The notes under the pieces are model-generated. The model was not told the DNA's origin and made no database searches. It saw only the letters and a program-made list of their open reading frames with translations. Position numbers and translations under genes: made by a program. 64,000 bases of DNA from Liolophura sinensis (Eukaryota > Mollusca > Polyplacophora > Chitonida > Chitonidae), in assembly GCF_032854445.1 (NCBI RefSeq), contig NC_088302.1:22455788-22519787 (forward strand), read 5' to 3'. Positions 1 to 10,200 of the stretch are shown here, one piece after another; the stretch's first letter is position 1, and every line of letters starts with the position of its first letter.

Positions 1-502
1 CGTCTTCATTATTTTTTTTTTTCGGTTTTCCTTTAAACAGAAAATGACACTGGAAAATAATTTTTGTATGGTGGATATCTGGGACCACCTCTAGGCATAT
101 GTTGTCTTTTACAAACCTTGAACCCAGCGCTTTGTATACAAAGTGTTCAGTACAAGTTGAGGTTTACATTCAAATGTATTTATTACTTGAGTTTTTGTTC
201 AAACCTATAAATCATATGTTAACATCGGTGTACTTGATCCATTTATGATATCAGATGAAAAAACTGATTCCGTTGTCATTGCTGAACCATTGACAAAATC
301 TTTCCTTCACAGTTAATAAAGCTACACTCGCAACGAGTTTACTTTATAACATCACAGTATATAGAAAGCAAATTTAGGTAATTAAGCCCTTTTTAGCAGC
401 CCCAAAAGGTTGGTCTACACTACACCAGTTTATTTGGAACAAGTACTGTCTTGAGTCTTAATGTGCTGGACGTCAACCTAAGTTCTGATTTTCTGTCTAC
501 AG

Positions 503-2027
503 GCGTTCTACAATCTCACAAGTGGGAGAATGCCATGACGATTGACCGGAAGTCGTGGGGTTACCGCAGAGAGGCTCCCCTGGCTGATTACCTCAACATG
601 GACCATTTAACACAGCTTATGGCCGAGACGGTCAGGTAAGCAAGTGGAAGAGTAATTCCAAACTGATTGCTTGATTGATTAGTGTGTAACGCTGAGCTGA
701 AGAATATTCACTTATAAGACGGCGGTCAGGTTTATGGGTAAATAAAGCTGCTGTGCCCGGTGTAATCCACCAACCTTCATGATACACTTCCTGCCCCAAA
801 ATCCTTGCCCCCCTGACAGCTACAGTGAACCAACACCTTTGTTTTCCGGTCCACGCTGATTGACAATCATCAGTTCCACGCCTTTATTACCGTACCTTTC
901 TGTTCCACCTGTAAATGAGTTTAACTTTCTGCTTCACTTCTTATAGCAACTTTTTTTTATTTGTAATGATAAATTCATTATGATGTCCAGTTACACAGCT
1001 CAGAGTAACTTACTTTCTGTTTCCAGTTCTGACCGTAACTAATTGATAGTCATCAGTTACTTTTTTGTTATAATTCTGGAGGTAACTTTTACTTTCTGTC
1101 TCAGTTGTGATGGTAACTTTTACTTTCTGTTTCAGTTGTGGAGGTAACTTACTGATGAATATCGGTCCCACGCATGACGGTCGCATTGTTCCCATTTATG
1201 AGGAGAGACTCCGAGACATGGGAGCCTGGTTGAAGGTCAACGGCGAGGCGATCTATGGCACAAAGCCCTGGGCACATCAGAACGACTCTGTGACACCGGG
1301 AGTGTGGTAAGATTTACTTACTGTATTGGTTCTAAAGTAAGACAGAACATCCAATACTCATTCAGCTCGAATTACAGAACTCCACATCTGCCTGTATTAC
1401 ACCCTTAAACCCGACTTTCAAGTTATGCCAAATTATTACAACAAAGTAAAATATAATTGAACCCTGTGCCAAGTTGTATTTATTTTTTTCATTTCGTAAT
1501 GGGACTCAAACAACAAAATTGCACATTCATTGTGGGAAATTCGACATATCTGTTTACATTACACTTTTTAACAAGAGTTTCAAATAATATGACATTGTTG
1601 CAACAAATTAAATTAGTTCTCATTACTTTCATTTGGTAAAGGCATAGTGTTCTACATATAAGCAATTCATTTTCTAGCTTTTTATATAGAGAAAGAATAC
1701 AACACTAGACTCACGAAAATTTGAATCTCTATCACATTATTTGGTCAAAAATTACTGCTTGTATTTTACAGGTATACGTCCAAGATTGACATCACACAAA
1801 CCTTTGTCTACGCCATCTTCCTGGATTGGCCAGAGAAGGGTTCTCTTTTCTTACAAGATGTCTCTCCTAACTCTCAAACCAGAGTCACCTTGCTGGGATA
1901 TGAAGGAGAGTTTGATTGGCAGCCAGGAACTTCAGGGGGCATAACTGTTGAGATCCCGCCTATTCCTATAAATAGGATGCCGTGTAAATGGGCATGGACA
2001 TTAAAGTTCCAGAATCTTGTATTGTGA
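503..2027 (+). CDS. FUCA: Alpha-L-fucosidase (GH29), copy A, last three exons
   Basis: Partial gene; the 5' exons lie left of the window. Exons are 503-635, 1136-1306 and 1772-2027, each with AG acceptors and GT donors and open across the joins. They encode the catalytic-domain end (motifs [38 protein letters not shown]) and the C-terminal beta domain. GH29 enzymes remove alpha-L-fucose from glycoconjugates in lysosomes or secretions. Against copy B, all eight base differences in the first two of these exons are silent, whereas the five codon differences in the last exon all change the protein or the stop, including one extra C-terminal Leu before TGA. No frameshift or premature stop is seen, so this is probably a working paralogue. 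AATAAA lies about 107 bases past the stop. Confidence 0.88.
660..785 (-). mobile_element. SINE-like repeat, type D tail
   Basis: Minus-strand copy of a repeat whose plus-strand appearance runs from a GATTAGTGT-like start through TTCACTTATAAGACGGCGG to a TTTATGGG block. The same layout occurs at 22765, 39957 and 45600. It sits in fucosidase intron 6 of both duplication units, so it predates the duplication. Confidence 0.55.
880..1135 (+). repeat. Decayed tandem copies of the exon 7 splice junction, unit A
   Basis: The end of intron 6 contains several diverged copies of the intron-exon 7 boundary, each reading roughly TTACTTTCTGTTTCAG then TTGTGRNGGTAACTT. The nearest copy is 31 bases upstream of the true acceptor at 1134-1135. 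Another, near 1020, keeps the following ACTGATG-like bases of exon 7. These are acceptor-like decoys. Confidence 0.7.
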
Positions 2028-2133
2028 TTCTGCTTTAATACATGGTTTCCTGATGAACTTTATTGATCTTTTCGATGTTTTATTTAAATGTACTTTTCCT
2101 GTCAATATCTACCAGGTGTCTTTCTCGTCCTCT

Positions 2134-2139
2134 AATAAA
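2134..2139 (+). promoter_or_regulatory. Poly(A) signal for fucosidase copy A
   Basis: AATAAA about 107 bases downstream of the TGA stop. Confidence 0.5.
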
Positions 2140-2839
2140 CTTCAAAGACTAAATAGATGTTAAAATTTGGCGAATAGGGCGTTTAGGCTGAATCAAAAAT
2201 AAATATATAAATAAATGAGTAAATGTCACTTTTTTCTGTATTACCCTTTGAGTAGCGAAGTATTGTGCTAGAGGTTTCTTATATAAGTAATCCTACATGA
2301 CGAGGTGGTTCCTTCTGCGTTGGAGCTTACTACCTCTACCAATAACCCTGGCTACCATAATATAAGTAGTGTAAAGGAGTACGACACAAAGTGCATCGAG
2401 TTTAATATTCTGAAAGGATTGTTGTGGCCGCCGTTATACTTAACAATGCTACATCTATATGAAAGACACATATGTTAGGACATGATACCTTACGTGGTTG
2501 TCCACCCAGAATACGTTACCGGACAAATACATGGCTATACATCTGTAAAATGTAAAGCCCATCGAATGGGATTATTAAAAATGGTAATTTCGGTACAGAT
2601 TTGATTAGTATTGGTCACTCTTATGCAGTATAGAAATACATACTTTATTACGGTTCAACACTGTTCAAATTCGGATATATTTCTTTTAAAATAACAATAA
2701 GCAGTTTTTTCCAATAGTAAAATGCGTCTTCAGAATTAAAGCTGATTAATCAAATTCCTGGATGTATTCTTGATAGCTATAGTGCTTTCCAAGAAGTAAA
2801 ATCACGGATAGGTATATGTCGCTAAAGAGATTCTGAATT

Positions 2840-2990
2840 GAAAATGACACCCATGGAACAAGTACTTGTCAAGTACAAGTATAATATATAAAAACGACAC
2901 CCATAGAACAAGTACTTGTCAAGTACAAGTTTTATTGATGAAAATGACACCCATGGAACAAGTACTTGGCAAGTACAAGTATAATTAATT
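2840..2990 (+). repeat. Tandem repeat with internal palindrome
   Basis: Three copies of a unit of about 46-50 bp containing AATGACACCCATGGAACAAG followed by ACTTGTCAAGTACAAGT, whose ACTTG and CAAGT arms are self-complementary. Unit B keeps about one copy (13662-13705). Confidence 0.8.
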
Positions 2991-4602
2991 CATTCATTAA
3001 TAAGGAAGGGCTTTTCTGCAGTACTCTAACATACACGTACATGTGCTGGAAAGCCCACTTAAACAACATAGTGGCAAACATTACCACTAGCAATTTCACA
3101 GATTCAAACAAATTTTGACAGAGACTCCTCTGTTGTAATTGTACTCAAGTTTATTCCACTTATACATCAATAAGATGACTTGAGAAAGGAAGCCTGGGAA
3201 ACTGTCTGTAAAAGGTTTAGGATTTCCATCAAGAGCAATCTTCCAAACTGGATCTCTTGTCTCTATAAAGTCAATAAGTAATCATCCCTTCTGAATGACG
3301 GTCATTTCCCGGCCTCGTCAAGAGTTTGTCTGGACACACAGCTTATCCACTTAGGGGGACAGGTCTTTTGTCTTTCTTTGTTAACCGCCTTCTGAAACAA
3401 TGAAAGTTCCTCTCGTCATCAATGGCTGGTCTGCCCGCTTGCTCTCCATACATATCCACAAATGCATGTCGATTTTTCACCAACTTCTAAACCAGGGGAA
3501 GTTTCCTCGTCGTCAAGGTTATATTGGGTCACACACCCAGCAAGCCTATCCACCTGAAAGAAGGATGTTTTGCTGTATTTGTCATCACTGCCTTCAAGCA
3601 TATCCACTGTGAGTTATGCTCTCCAGTAAAGGGACCTCTCCAGTTCTATAGCTACTCTCCATATTCCTGGCTGTGTTTCATTACGGATCACGCTTTATAA
3701 ATGTAAAGAAGAAAAAGACCTGTAAAGAGAGAGGGTTTACATTTGTAGCATTTGAAGAAAGAAGAGATGAATTTGTAAAGTTTGAACTTTATTTCTAAAT
3801 GGTATCGTCGCAAGGCGTGGAATGGCAACAGGTCGGATTTCACTGGGTAGATATGACCACTGGCCAACTATCAGACTGTCTACGCTGCTCTGGTTCTACT
3901 ATTTATGTTTTAATCTTTTATACAGGATTATTCTAACTAATGGAGAACGGCAGCATGGATGAATTCTTGTGGAAGGCGCCCGCTCCAGAAGAAACCTTTG
4001 TCCAGCTGCCAGACCGTACTCACAAACGTCTTTACCTAAGTCCGAAGTCAAATCAAAAATATACCTTTCCAAAGTGAACCTTTGCCGTCTTTAAAATCTT
4101 ACCGATCACCTCTGGATGTAAAAAAAAACGTACTCACCTAGGCAGACAAAACCCGCCGTAGTTACAAACATCCAATCGTATCCAAGTAACGACTGCCTTT
4201 GGGATTTCAAAATGGCGCCGGCAACACCTGCTATACTCTAGAAAAAATTGTGCAATGATTATTTCTGGGATCCCTATTTACAGTAATTAGGCAAGAGGCG
4301 CTACATAATTGAGAATAATGGTTGTCTTCCTCTCCATAAAGATATTATCAAGGAACTCCAGTGTTTGATGCAAGCCATAATGCCACAGAAATGCATTATA
4401 TCCATGGCACGAACAGTATCTAATATGTCACCTATCGCAAAGTGAATTTTATATTTGTTTATCCATTTTACTGGTGTGTAACAGCGTTGTCCAGAACTTT
4501 TTTCATGAAGGTGGGCAGGAAACTGAAGTGCCCGAGGAAAACCACAGGCATTTGGATAGTTACTGGCATAGTAACTTTCCAACATGTGACTTACACGTAT
4601 AC

Positions 4603-4844
4603 TTAGCTCGCTAACGCAGTGTAATGACCCAGGAATCTCTCACCAATGCGGTCGCTGTGAGTTCAAGTCCAGCTCATGCTGGCTTCCTCTCCGGTCCTAC
4701 GTGGGAAAGTCTGGCAGCAACCTGCAGATGGTCGTGGGTTTCTCCCCGGGCTCTGCCCGGTTTCCACCCACCATAATGCTGGCCGCCGTCGTATAAGTGA
4801 AATATTCTGGAGTACAGCGTAAAATACCAATCAAATCAAATAAA
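4603..4844 (+). mobile_element. SINE type A, post-duplication insertion with 14-bp TSD
   Basis: A tRNA-derived SINE, 5'-truncated (it lacks the A box), with the B box GTTCAAGTCC and an AAATAAA-type tail. It is flanked by perfect 14-bp target duplications ACTTACACGTATAC at 4589-4602 and 4845-4858. Unit B has the empty site, with a single copy of the target at about 15557-15570. Confidence 0.93.
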
Positions 4845-4909
4845 ACTTACACGTATACATGTACAGATATGCTCACCTTAATGGAGGCATAAAAGTTGTG
4901 TATGTTAAA

Positions 4910-5256
4910 CGTTAGACAGTGCACACGGGCGTTAGACAGTGCAAAGGGGCGTTAGACTGTTCACACGGGCAATAGACGGTGCACACAGGCGTTAGATAGT
5001 GTACACGAGCGTTAGGCAGTGCAAACGGGCGATAGGAAATGCACACTGGCGATAGACAGTGCACACGAGCGTTAGACAGTGCACACGGGCGTTAGACTGT
5101 GCACACGGGCGCTAGACTGTTCACACGGGCAATAGACAGTGCACACGGGCGTTAGATAGTGTACACCGGCGTTAGGCAGTGCAAACGGGCGATAGGAAAT
5201 GCACACGGGCGATAGACAGTGCAAACGGGCGATAGACACTGTACACGGGCGTTGTC
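4910..5256 (+). repeat. 20-bp minisatellite, unit A
   Basis: About 17 copies of GCACACGGGCGTTAGACAGT with variants (GATAG, AAACGG). The matching array in unit B (15622-15925) lies in transporter intron 8 and has fewer, differently ordered variants. Confidence 0.92.
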
Positions 5257-5321
5257 GACCCCCTTTTGTTAAAAAAAAAACACAAGAACAATGGTACAGC
5301 TAGCAAACTGCCTGTCGAAGG

Positions 5322-5402
5322 TCGGGTTTGAAACCTCGACTCCTGTCTACTACCAATAGAAGAGCGAGCATCTTAACCACCTTAGCCACATGCTCCTTGC
5401 TC
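5322..5402 (-). repeat. tRNA-like SINE head
   Basis: Read on the minus strand there is an A-box-like TGGCTAAGGTGGTTAAGA and a B-box-like GGTTTCAAACC at tRNA-like spacing. The arms do not form a convincing tRNA, so it is a tRNA-derived repeat fragment. It is shared with unit B at 15985-16065. Confidence 0.55.
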
Positions 5403-6589
5403 CTTCAATATGTAGCATTTTAATTCAAACGATAAGAACTTTTCTGGCAGGAAACAAAAAGTAACCAATTTTCTACTTTCATTATGTTCGAACACTGATA
5501 CTTACATCTGCACTACACATCAATCCATAGTTTATGGTGTAATATTTGGAGGCAAAAGCTCGCGCCGTCTCCGAGGGTAACAGTGAGAAGGTTCCCGAGA
5601 AGGACAGAAAGATCAGGAAGACCCAGATAAAGAAGAAGGGTTTGCCGCCAAACGGCCAATATGAATACTGCGAGCGACGTACAGACGCTCAGCTGCGCCA
5701 CCTAGCGGAAAAATATAAACAAATATACCTGATCATCCTCGTCAGCACAGAGTTCAGATTTTCGGAACTTTTTAACCGATTTTGAACGGTAACACGGACA
5801 CAGACGAAGTTGATATTTTGAGAAAAGTAATTATTTTTACTACTGTAATATAAAACCAAGAAATCGCTCGAATGTGTGCAGATCGATTTTTTACCAGAAA
5901 TCTCCGTTACAGCCTCTTTAATGAAACCTGTTATATACAGAAATATGTTTTACCTTGAAACACGTTTTGTCACCAATATATCCCCAGAGTACTCGCCCTG
6001 CAGCGTTTCCCTCCGAGGGGAAGGCTCCGACATAAGCTAGAAATCTATCATCGTGGATGAACGTCTGAACATAAGCCTGCAAGAAAACAAGGTTAAGTTT
6101 GAATCTATAAAAAAGATATAGGAATATATATAGGGCTTATTTATTTGATGTATGTGATCAACTATATCTATGTATATATATTATCTCATATCAGACCAGT
6201 TTTTGCGTGTAAAATCCAAAGCATCCCGACCATAATCCACCGCTCTTCTCTAGACACCTGATAATCCTCCTGGCTGAAAGCTGCAGCAGAACCAGTGAAA
6301 GCTGAATTCAAGTCCGTGACTTTAGTGTACATGACCAAATAGGCGTGGACAAGACTAACGCTTTATGCGTATTGGTCAGCTGAATTTTAAGAATGCTGGG
6401 GGTCTATTGATTTAGCTGGTGATACCACTGTTTTGAGTGCAAATGTGTGCGCACGCACTGCATGGGTCAAACAAAAGAAAACATGGTCATTTATGCCTTT
6501 GCGACAGCCAAGGATTCAACTCAGTTCTAGGCTTGGTACATATTTTCTTCTTCAAGTTTTCGACTTGGTTTTTTTTGGTTAGACAGTTA

Positions 6590-6740
6590 TTTGATTGGTG
6601 TTTTACGCATACTTGAGAATATTTCACTTAAACAACAGTGACCAACATTATGATGGGAGGAAACCGGACAGAGCCTTGGGAAACCATTCCCATGTTGCTG
6701 GAAGACTTTCACACGTAGAGGAAGCCAGCATGACTAATTC
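6590..6740 (-). mobile_element. SINE type A fragment at the duplication boundary
   Basis: Minus-strand SINE containing GATTGGTGTTTTACGC and the GGGAGGAAACCGG core. Homology between units A and B stops inside it. It continues here to about 6740 but breaks off in unit B near 17376, which makes it the likely recombination site. Confidence 0.8.
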
Positions 6741-6884
6741 ATGCCACAGGTAACTCTACATACTTGAAGTGTTAAACCCATGGGTTACTCTTTAGAGCCA
6801 TGTGTTTGTTGTGGTTGTTGTTCTTGAAATACTAGGCTATGTCTTCTTTCTTTGTTAAGGAATGTTTTTACTACCAAATTATTT

Positions 6885-7022
6885 ATTTATTTATTTGATT
6901 GGTGTTCTCAAGAATATTTTATTTATACGACGGCGACCAGCATTATGGTGGGAGGAAACCGGTCAGAACCCGGGGAAAACCCACGAGCAGCCGCAGGTTC
7001 CTGCAGACCTTCCCACGTACCA
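6885..7022 (-). mobile_element. SINE type A fragment upstream of fucosidase copy B
   Basis: ATTTATTTATTTGATTGGTG start, internal deletion of the CGTACT block, then the GGTGGGAGGAAACCGG and CCTTCCCACGTAC core. It lies about 250 bp before the start codon of the complete fucosidase gene. Confidence 0.8.
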
Positions 7023-7277
7023 AATTGAATGTAAAGATTTATGACAATATTAGGTCGTTCACTCAACTTATTCAACGTAATTCAAAATGGCGTCACCTTC
7101 GGCCGAGATCGTGTATCGCGTGTGAAGTCACTCTCTGAGAATGTGTACCGAATGACAAAGCGCTTCGTGTGTCTCCGTATGACCTCGCCAAATACCGCCG
7201 CTGGCAGCCTGCTCACAAACTACACACGGCTCAACACTTTTGTCCATATCAGTCGCTCTTGACCGAGCTGAGAAGCA

Positions 7278-10200
7278 ATGGTTAAAGTCCTTTTCGCTAG
7301 CATCCCTATAGCCATCGGTTTCCTGTACATCTCAGGGGCAACGGCCGTTAAATACGAATCTAACTGGGCGTCATTAGATTCCCGCCCCTTACCCACCTGG
7401 TTTGATGAGGTGAAATTTGGGGTTTTTATCTGCTGGGGCGTTTACTCTGTGCCAAGCTATGGGTCACCGTGGTTCTGGTGGTACTGGAAGGGAGTTAAAT
7501 CACCAGCGTTCCAACAGTTTATGGAGAAGAATTATCCACCAGGCTTCACCTACGCAGATTTCGCTCCTCTCCTCAAGGCAGAGTTATTTGATCCAGATCA
7601 ATGGGCTGACATAATTGAGGCGTCAGGTGCCAAGTGAGTGAAAAACAAGGATTTAATGGGAAATCTTAGATAGTATCATGGGCTATCTGCTTAACAAAAT
7701 TGAGGTGAATTGTACAAAATGTATAGGCCAAATCGACCGATGGAATGAATGAACAAACGCTTGAAGTTTAGCGTCGTACTTAATTTTTCAGTCATATGAC
7801 GACGACGAGTCATGAGTTGTGTGTGTATATATTCCGTGTCTTCCATGACGACAAAGTGCTGCCACCAAGGAGGAATCAAGCTTGCCTAAGACACCAAACA
7901 TGACACCCCACCAATTCCCATTATATTGACACCATGTCAACCAATATCGTTTCCTTGCTCTAATCTATCCGTGCTGACAAGCAACAAGTACCATTTTTAA
8001 AGTCTTTGGTTTGGCCCAAACCGGCAGAAAACTCTGTCGTTCTTATAATGGGCATCTTTTCACTCTTTCGTTGTAACTTATACACAAGCCAACTTAAATT
8101 ATATCCTGAAAATTTTTTGATTCATGTGTTTTCATCCCATTACATCAGTCTGTACTAGCGATTGGCATTCGCGGTCCTAAAACTCCGTAAAGACTAATCG
8201 AAGTGTCCATGTTTTGTTTCAGATATGTGGTACTAACCACCAAACACCATGAGGGTTTCACTTTGTGGCCATCTGAGAATTCATGGAACTGGAATTCTGG
8301 GGATACCGGACCTCATCGGGACCTTGTCGGTAAGGAAGTATTCTTCAAAACGTCTCTGACGAACGCTTATTTCTTTACTTTTTACTAAACCCTTTTTCTA
8401 ACGATTTCTCTGTGATGAGTCACTCATACCTCTTTTGCATCTATCTTCAGAATTCTGCTGGTAAAGCCTCATTTCCTCACACATTAAACAACACGTTGAT
8501 CATTTCTTCACCTTTCTTCCACCAATCATTTCTTCACCTTTATGCCACCCATCATTTCTTCACCTTTACTCCACCAATCATTTCTTCATCTTCATTCCAC
8601 TGTCATTTCTGCACCTTTATTCCACCAATCATCTGTACACCTTTATTCTACCAATCATTTCTACACCTTAATTCCACCAAAGTGTCAGATTATCCCAACC
8701 CCAGAGGATTTCATAAAATTTTATCAAAATCTCAAACTCAAGGTATTAGTTAAACTTGATATGTGTTTTGATGTATTTTGTTTGACAGATTATTAATGCT
8801 GCCTATGAACAGTGTTGAATGACTGTCTATTTTACGTACAGGTGATCTTGCCACCGCCATTCGTAGAAAGCCTGGCATACATTATGGTGTGTATCACTCC
8901 ATGTTTGAATGGTTCAACCCGCTGTACCTTCAAGACAAAGCCAACAACTTCACAACTAATGAATTTGTTAAGGTGGGTAGTTTTGTAACTACACTTGTGG
9001 GAATGTGTTTAGATAGATTGTTAGTGATACCCCAATTTCTTTAGGCCAATTTTTGTCATTTTTTTCCAGAATTGGTTTTCTTCATATATTTGATCTCTGT
9101 TTTAACGCCACGCGTGAATTTCTCTTACACGAAGGGGACTATTTTTTGGGTGGGGTAAAATGGGCAGTACCGGAGAAATCATTGCCCTTCGTCAAGTGTG
9201 CCAGAAAAACCTCTTGCTGCATACTCAGCCATTGCTAGATTCGACGTCACCGAGAACTGCAAGAGCACCACCATTACTTCATGAAATATTTCATACTAGA
9301 CGTCCCTAGATGTCCCTAGATGTAGGACATGTCAAATTGATTGACCCCATTTATGGTGACCTGGCCAAAAAGTCACTAAACACCTGTATTGTCTGGTTTA
9401 TCTATAAAGAGATAAAACATTGTCTATGTTCATGTCGTGTTATCAGTAAAAACCTGTTTCAGCAGAGAAATACAAGTCTGACACATCAACTTTTAGCTTA
9501 AGCTGCATATTTCGTCAAGTTATTTAAAAATGTCGAGAATGGTTGAAGATAGTTTCTCTCTGATGGTTTATTAAAGTAACGATTCTCTGAGGAGATAAGA
9601 GTACGGTTATATAACTATTGGTGAAACCAGCATCATTTTGTCTTGAACACACACAAAACACTTGTGTTGTATGAAAAAGGCATGTTAATATCAGCGTCAA
9701 GTCCGACATTCCTATACCATTCGTAGTCCGTAAAGGGCGTTCCAAGTCGATAATCGCAAGATCCATTTCCACAACAACGTTTAACACTAACTCCCGAAGA
9801 CAAAGGTGTCTAAGAAATTATGCAAATAAGAAAAAAAGCCGGTAACACACAAGACAGAAGCGGTCATCAGTTTTCAATGATGCCGGGCAGACAATGAATA
9901 TTCCAGGCATGAATTCCATATCAAAGTTCAGATGTTAAGGCATAGACTTGTTTGTGTAGGGGTAAGACATTTGTGTGCTGAATGAAACAACACGTTGTTG
10001 TGTTAGACTTCAACAGAAGTGTTTTTTGAGTGAAGAATATCCTTCCTCGCAGCAATATTTACAGCAATGTCGTTGTTTGTACACTTTCACACCTTTAAGT
10101 TGATAAACTTAGGATTTACCGTCTCTTTAGGCAATGCTTGATGTCATTGTTTAAGTCATAACAAAATAACATCACATGTACGTCGCGATGAGTATAGACA

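Larger units (their letters stand above)
2028..3924. other. Intergenic, unit A, with 3' UTR of fucosidase copy A
   Basis: No gene is seen. AATAAA at 2134-2139 is a plausible poly(A) signal for the fucosidase. About 2305-2930 is absent from unit B, so it was either inserted here or deleted there. The rest is conserved with 13540-14850 but has no open frame with protein character. Confidence 0.6.
3925..6076 (-). pseudogene. Truncated transporter (MFS) copy, 3' exons only
   Basis: Relic of the transporter that is complete at 14860-23190. Recognisable pieces on the minus strand are 5954-6076 (matches exon 7; AYVQTFIHDDRFLAYVG), 5506-5701 (exon 8, with a 14-base deletion that shifts the frame at 5655), 4138-4237 (exon 9) and roughly 3925-4115 (exon 10, where the pre-acceptor TAG is lost and an insertion brings in a stop). 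Replacement changes include G to V in the AYGQ motif, S to P and V to E in exon 7, and P to K and L to R in exon 9. The upstream exons 1-6 are absent because the duplication ended in intron 6. The pattern is one of relaxed constraint, so this copy is a pseudogene. Confidence 0.88.
1..6660. repeat. Segmental duplication, unit A (left end outside window)
   Basis: This stretch matches 11462-17376 in the same order and orientation: fucosidase exons 6-8, intergenic DNA, transporter 3' exons, a 20-bp minisatellite and the start of a SINE fragment. The two units are nearly identical in exons and have drifted by indels elsewhere. For example, unit A carries about 620 bp around 2305-2930 that unit B lacks, and unit B has about 200 bp around 13930-14130 that unit A lacks. 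The right edge falls inside a SINE fragment near 6660. Confidence 0.9.
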
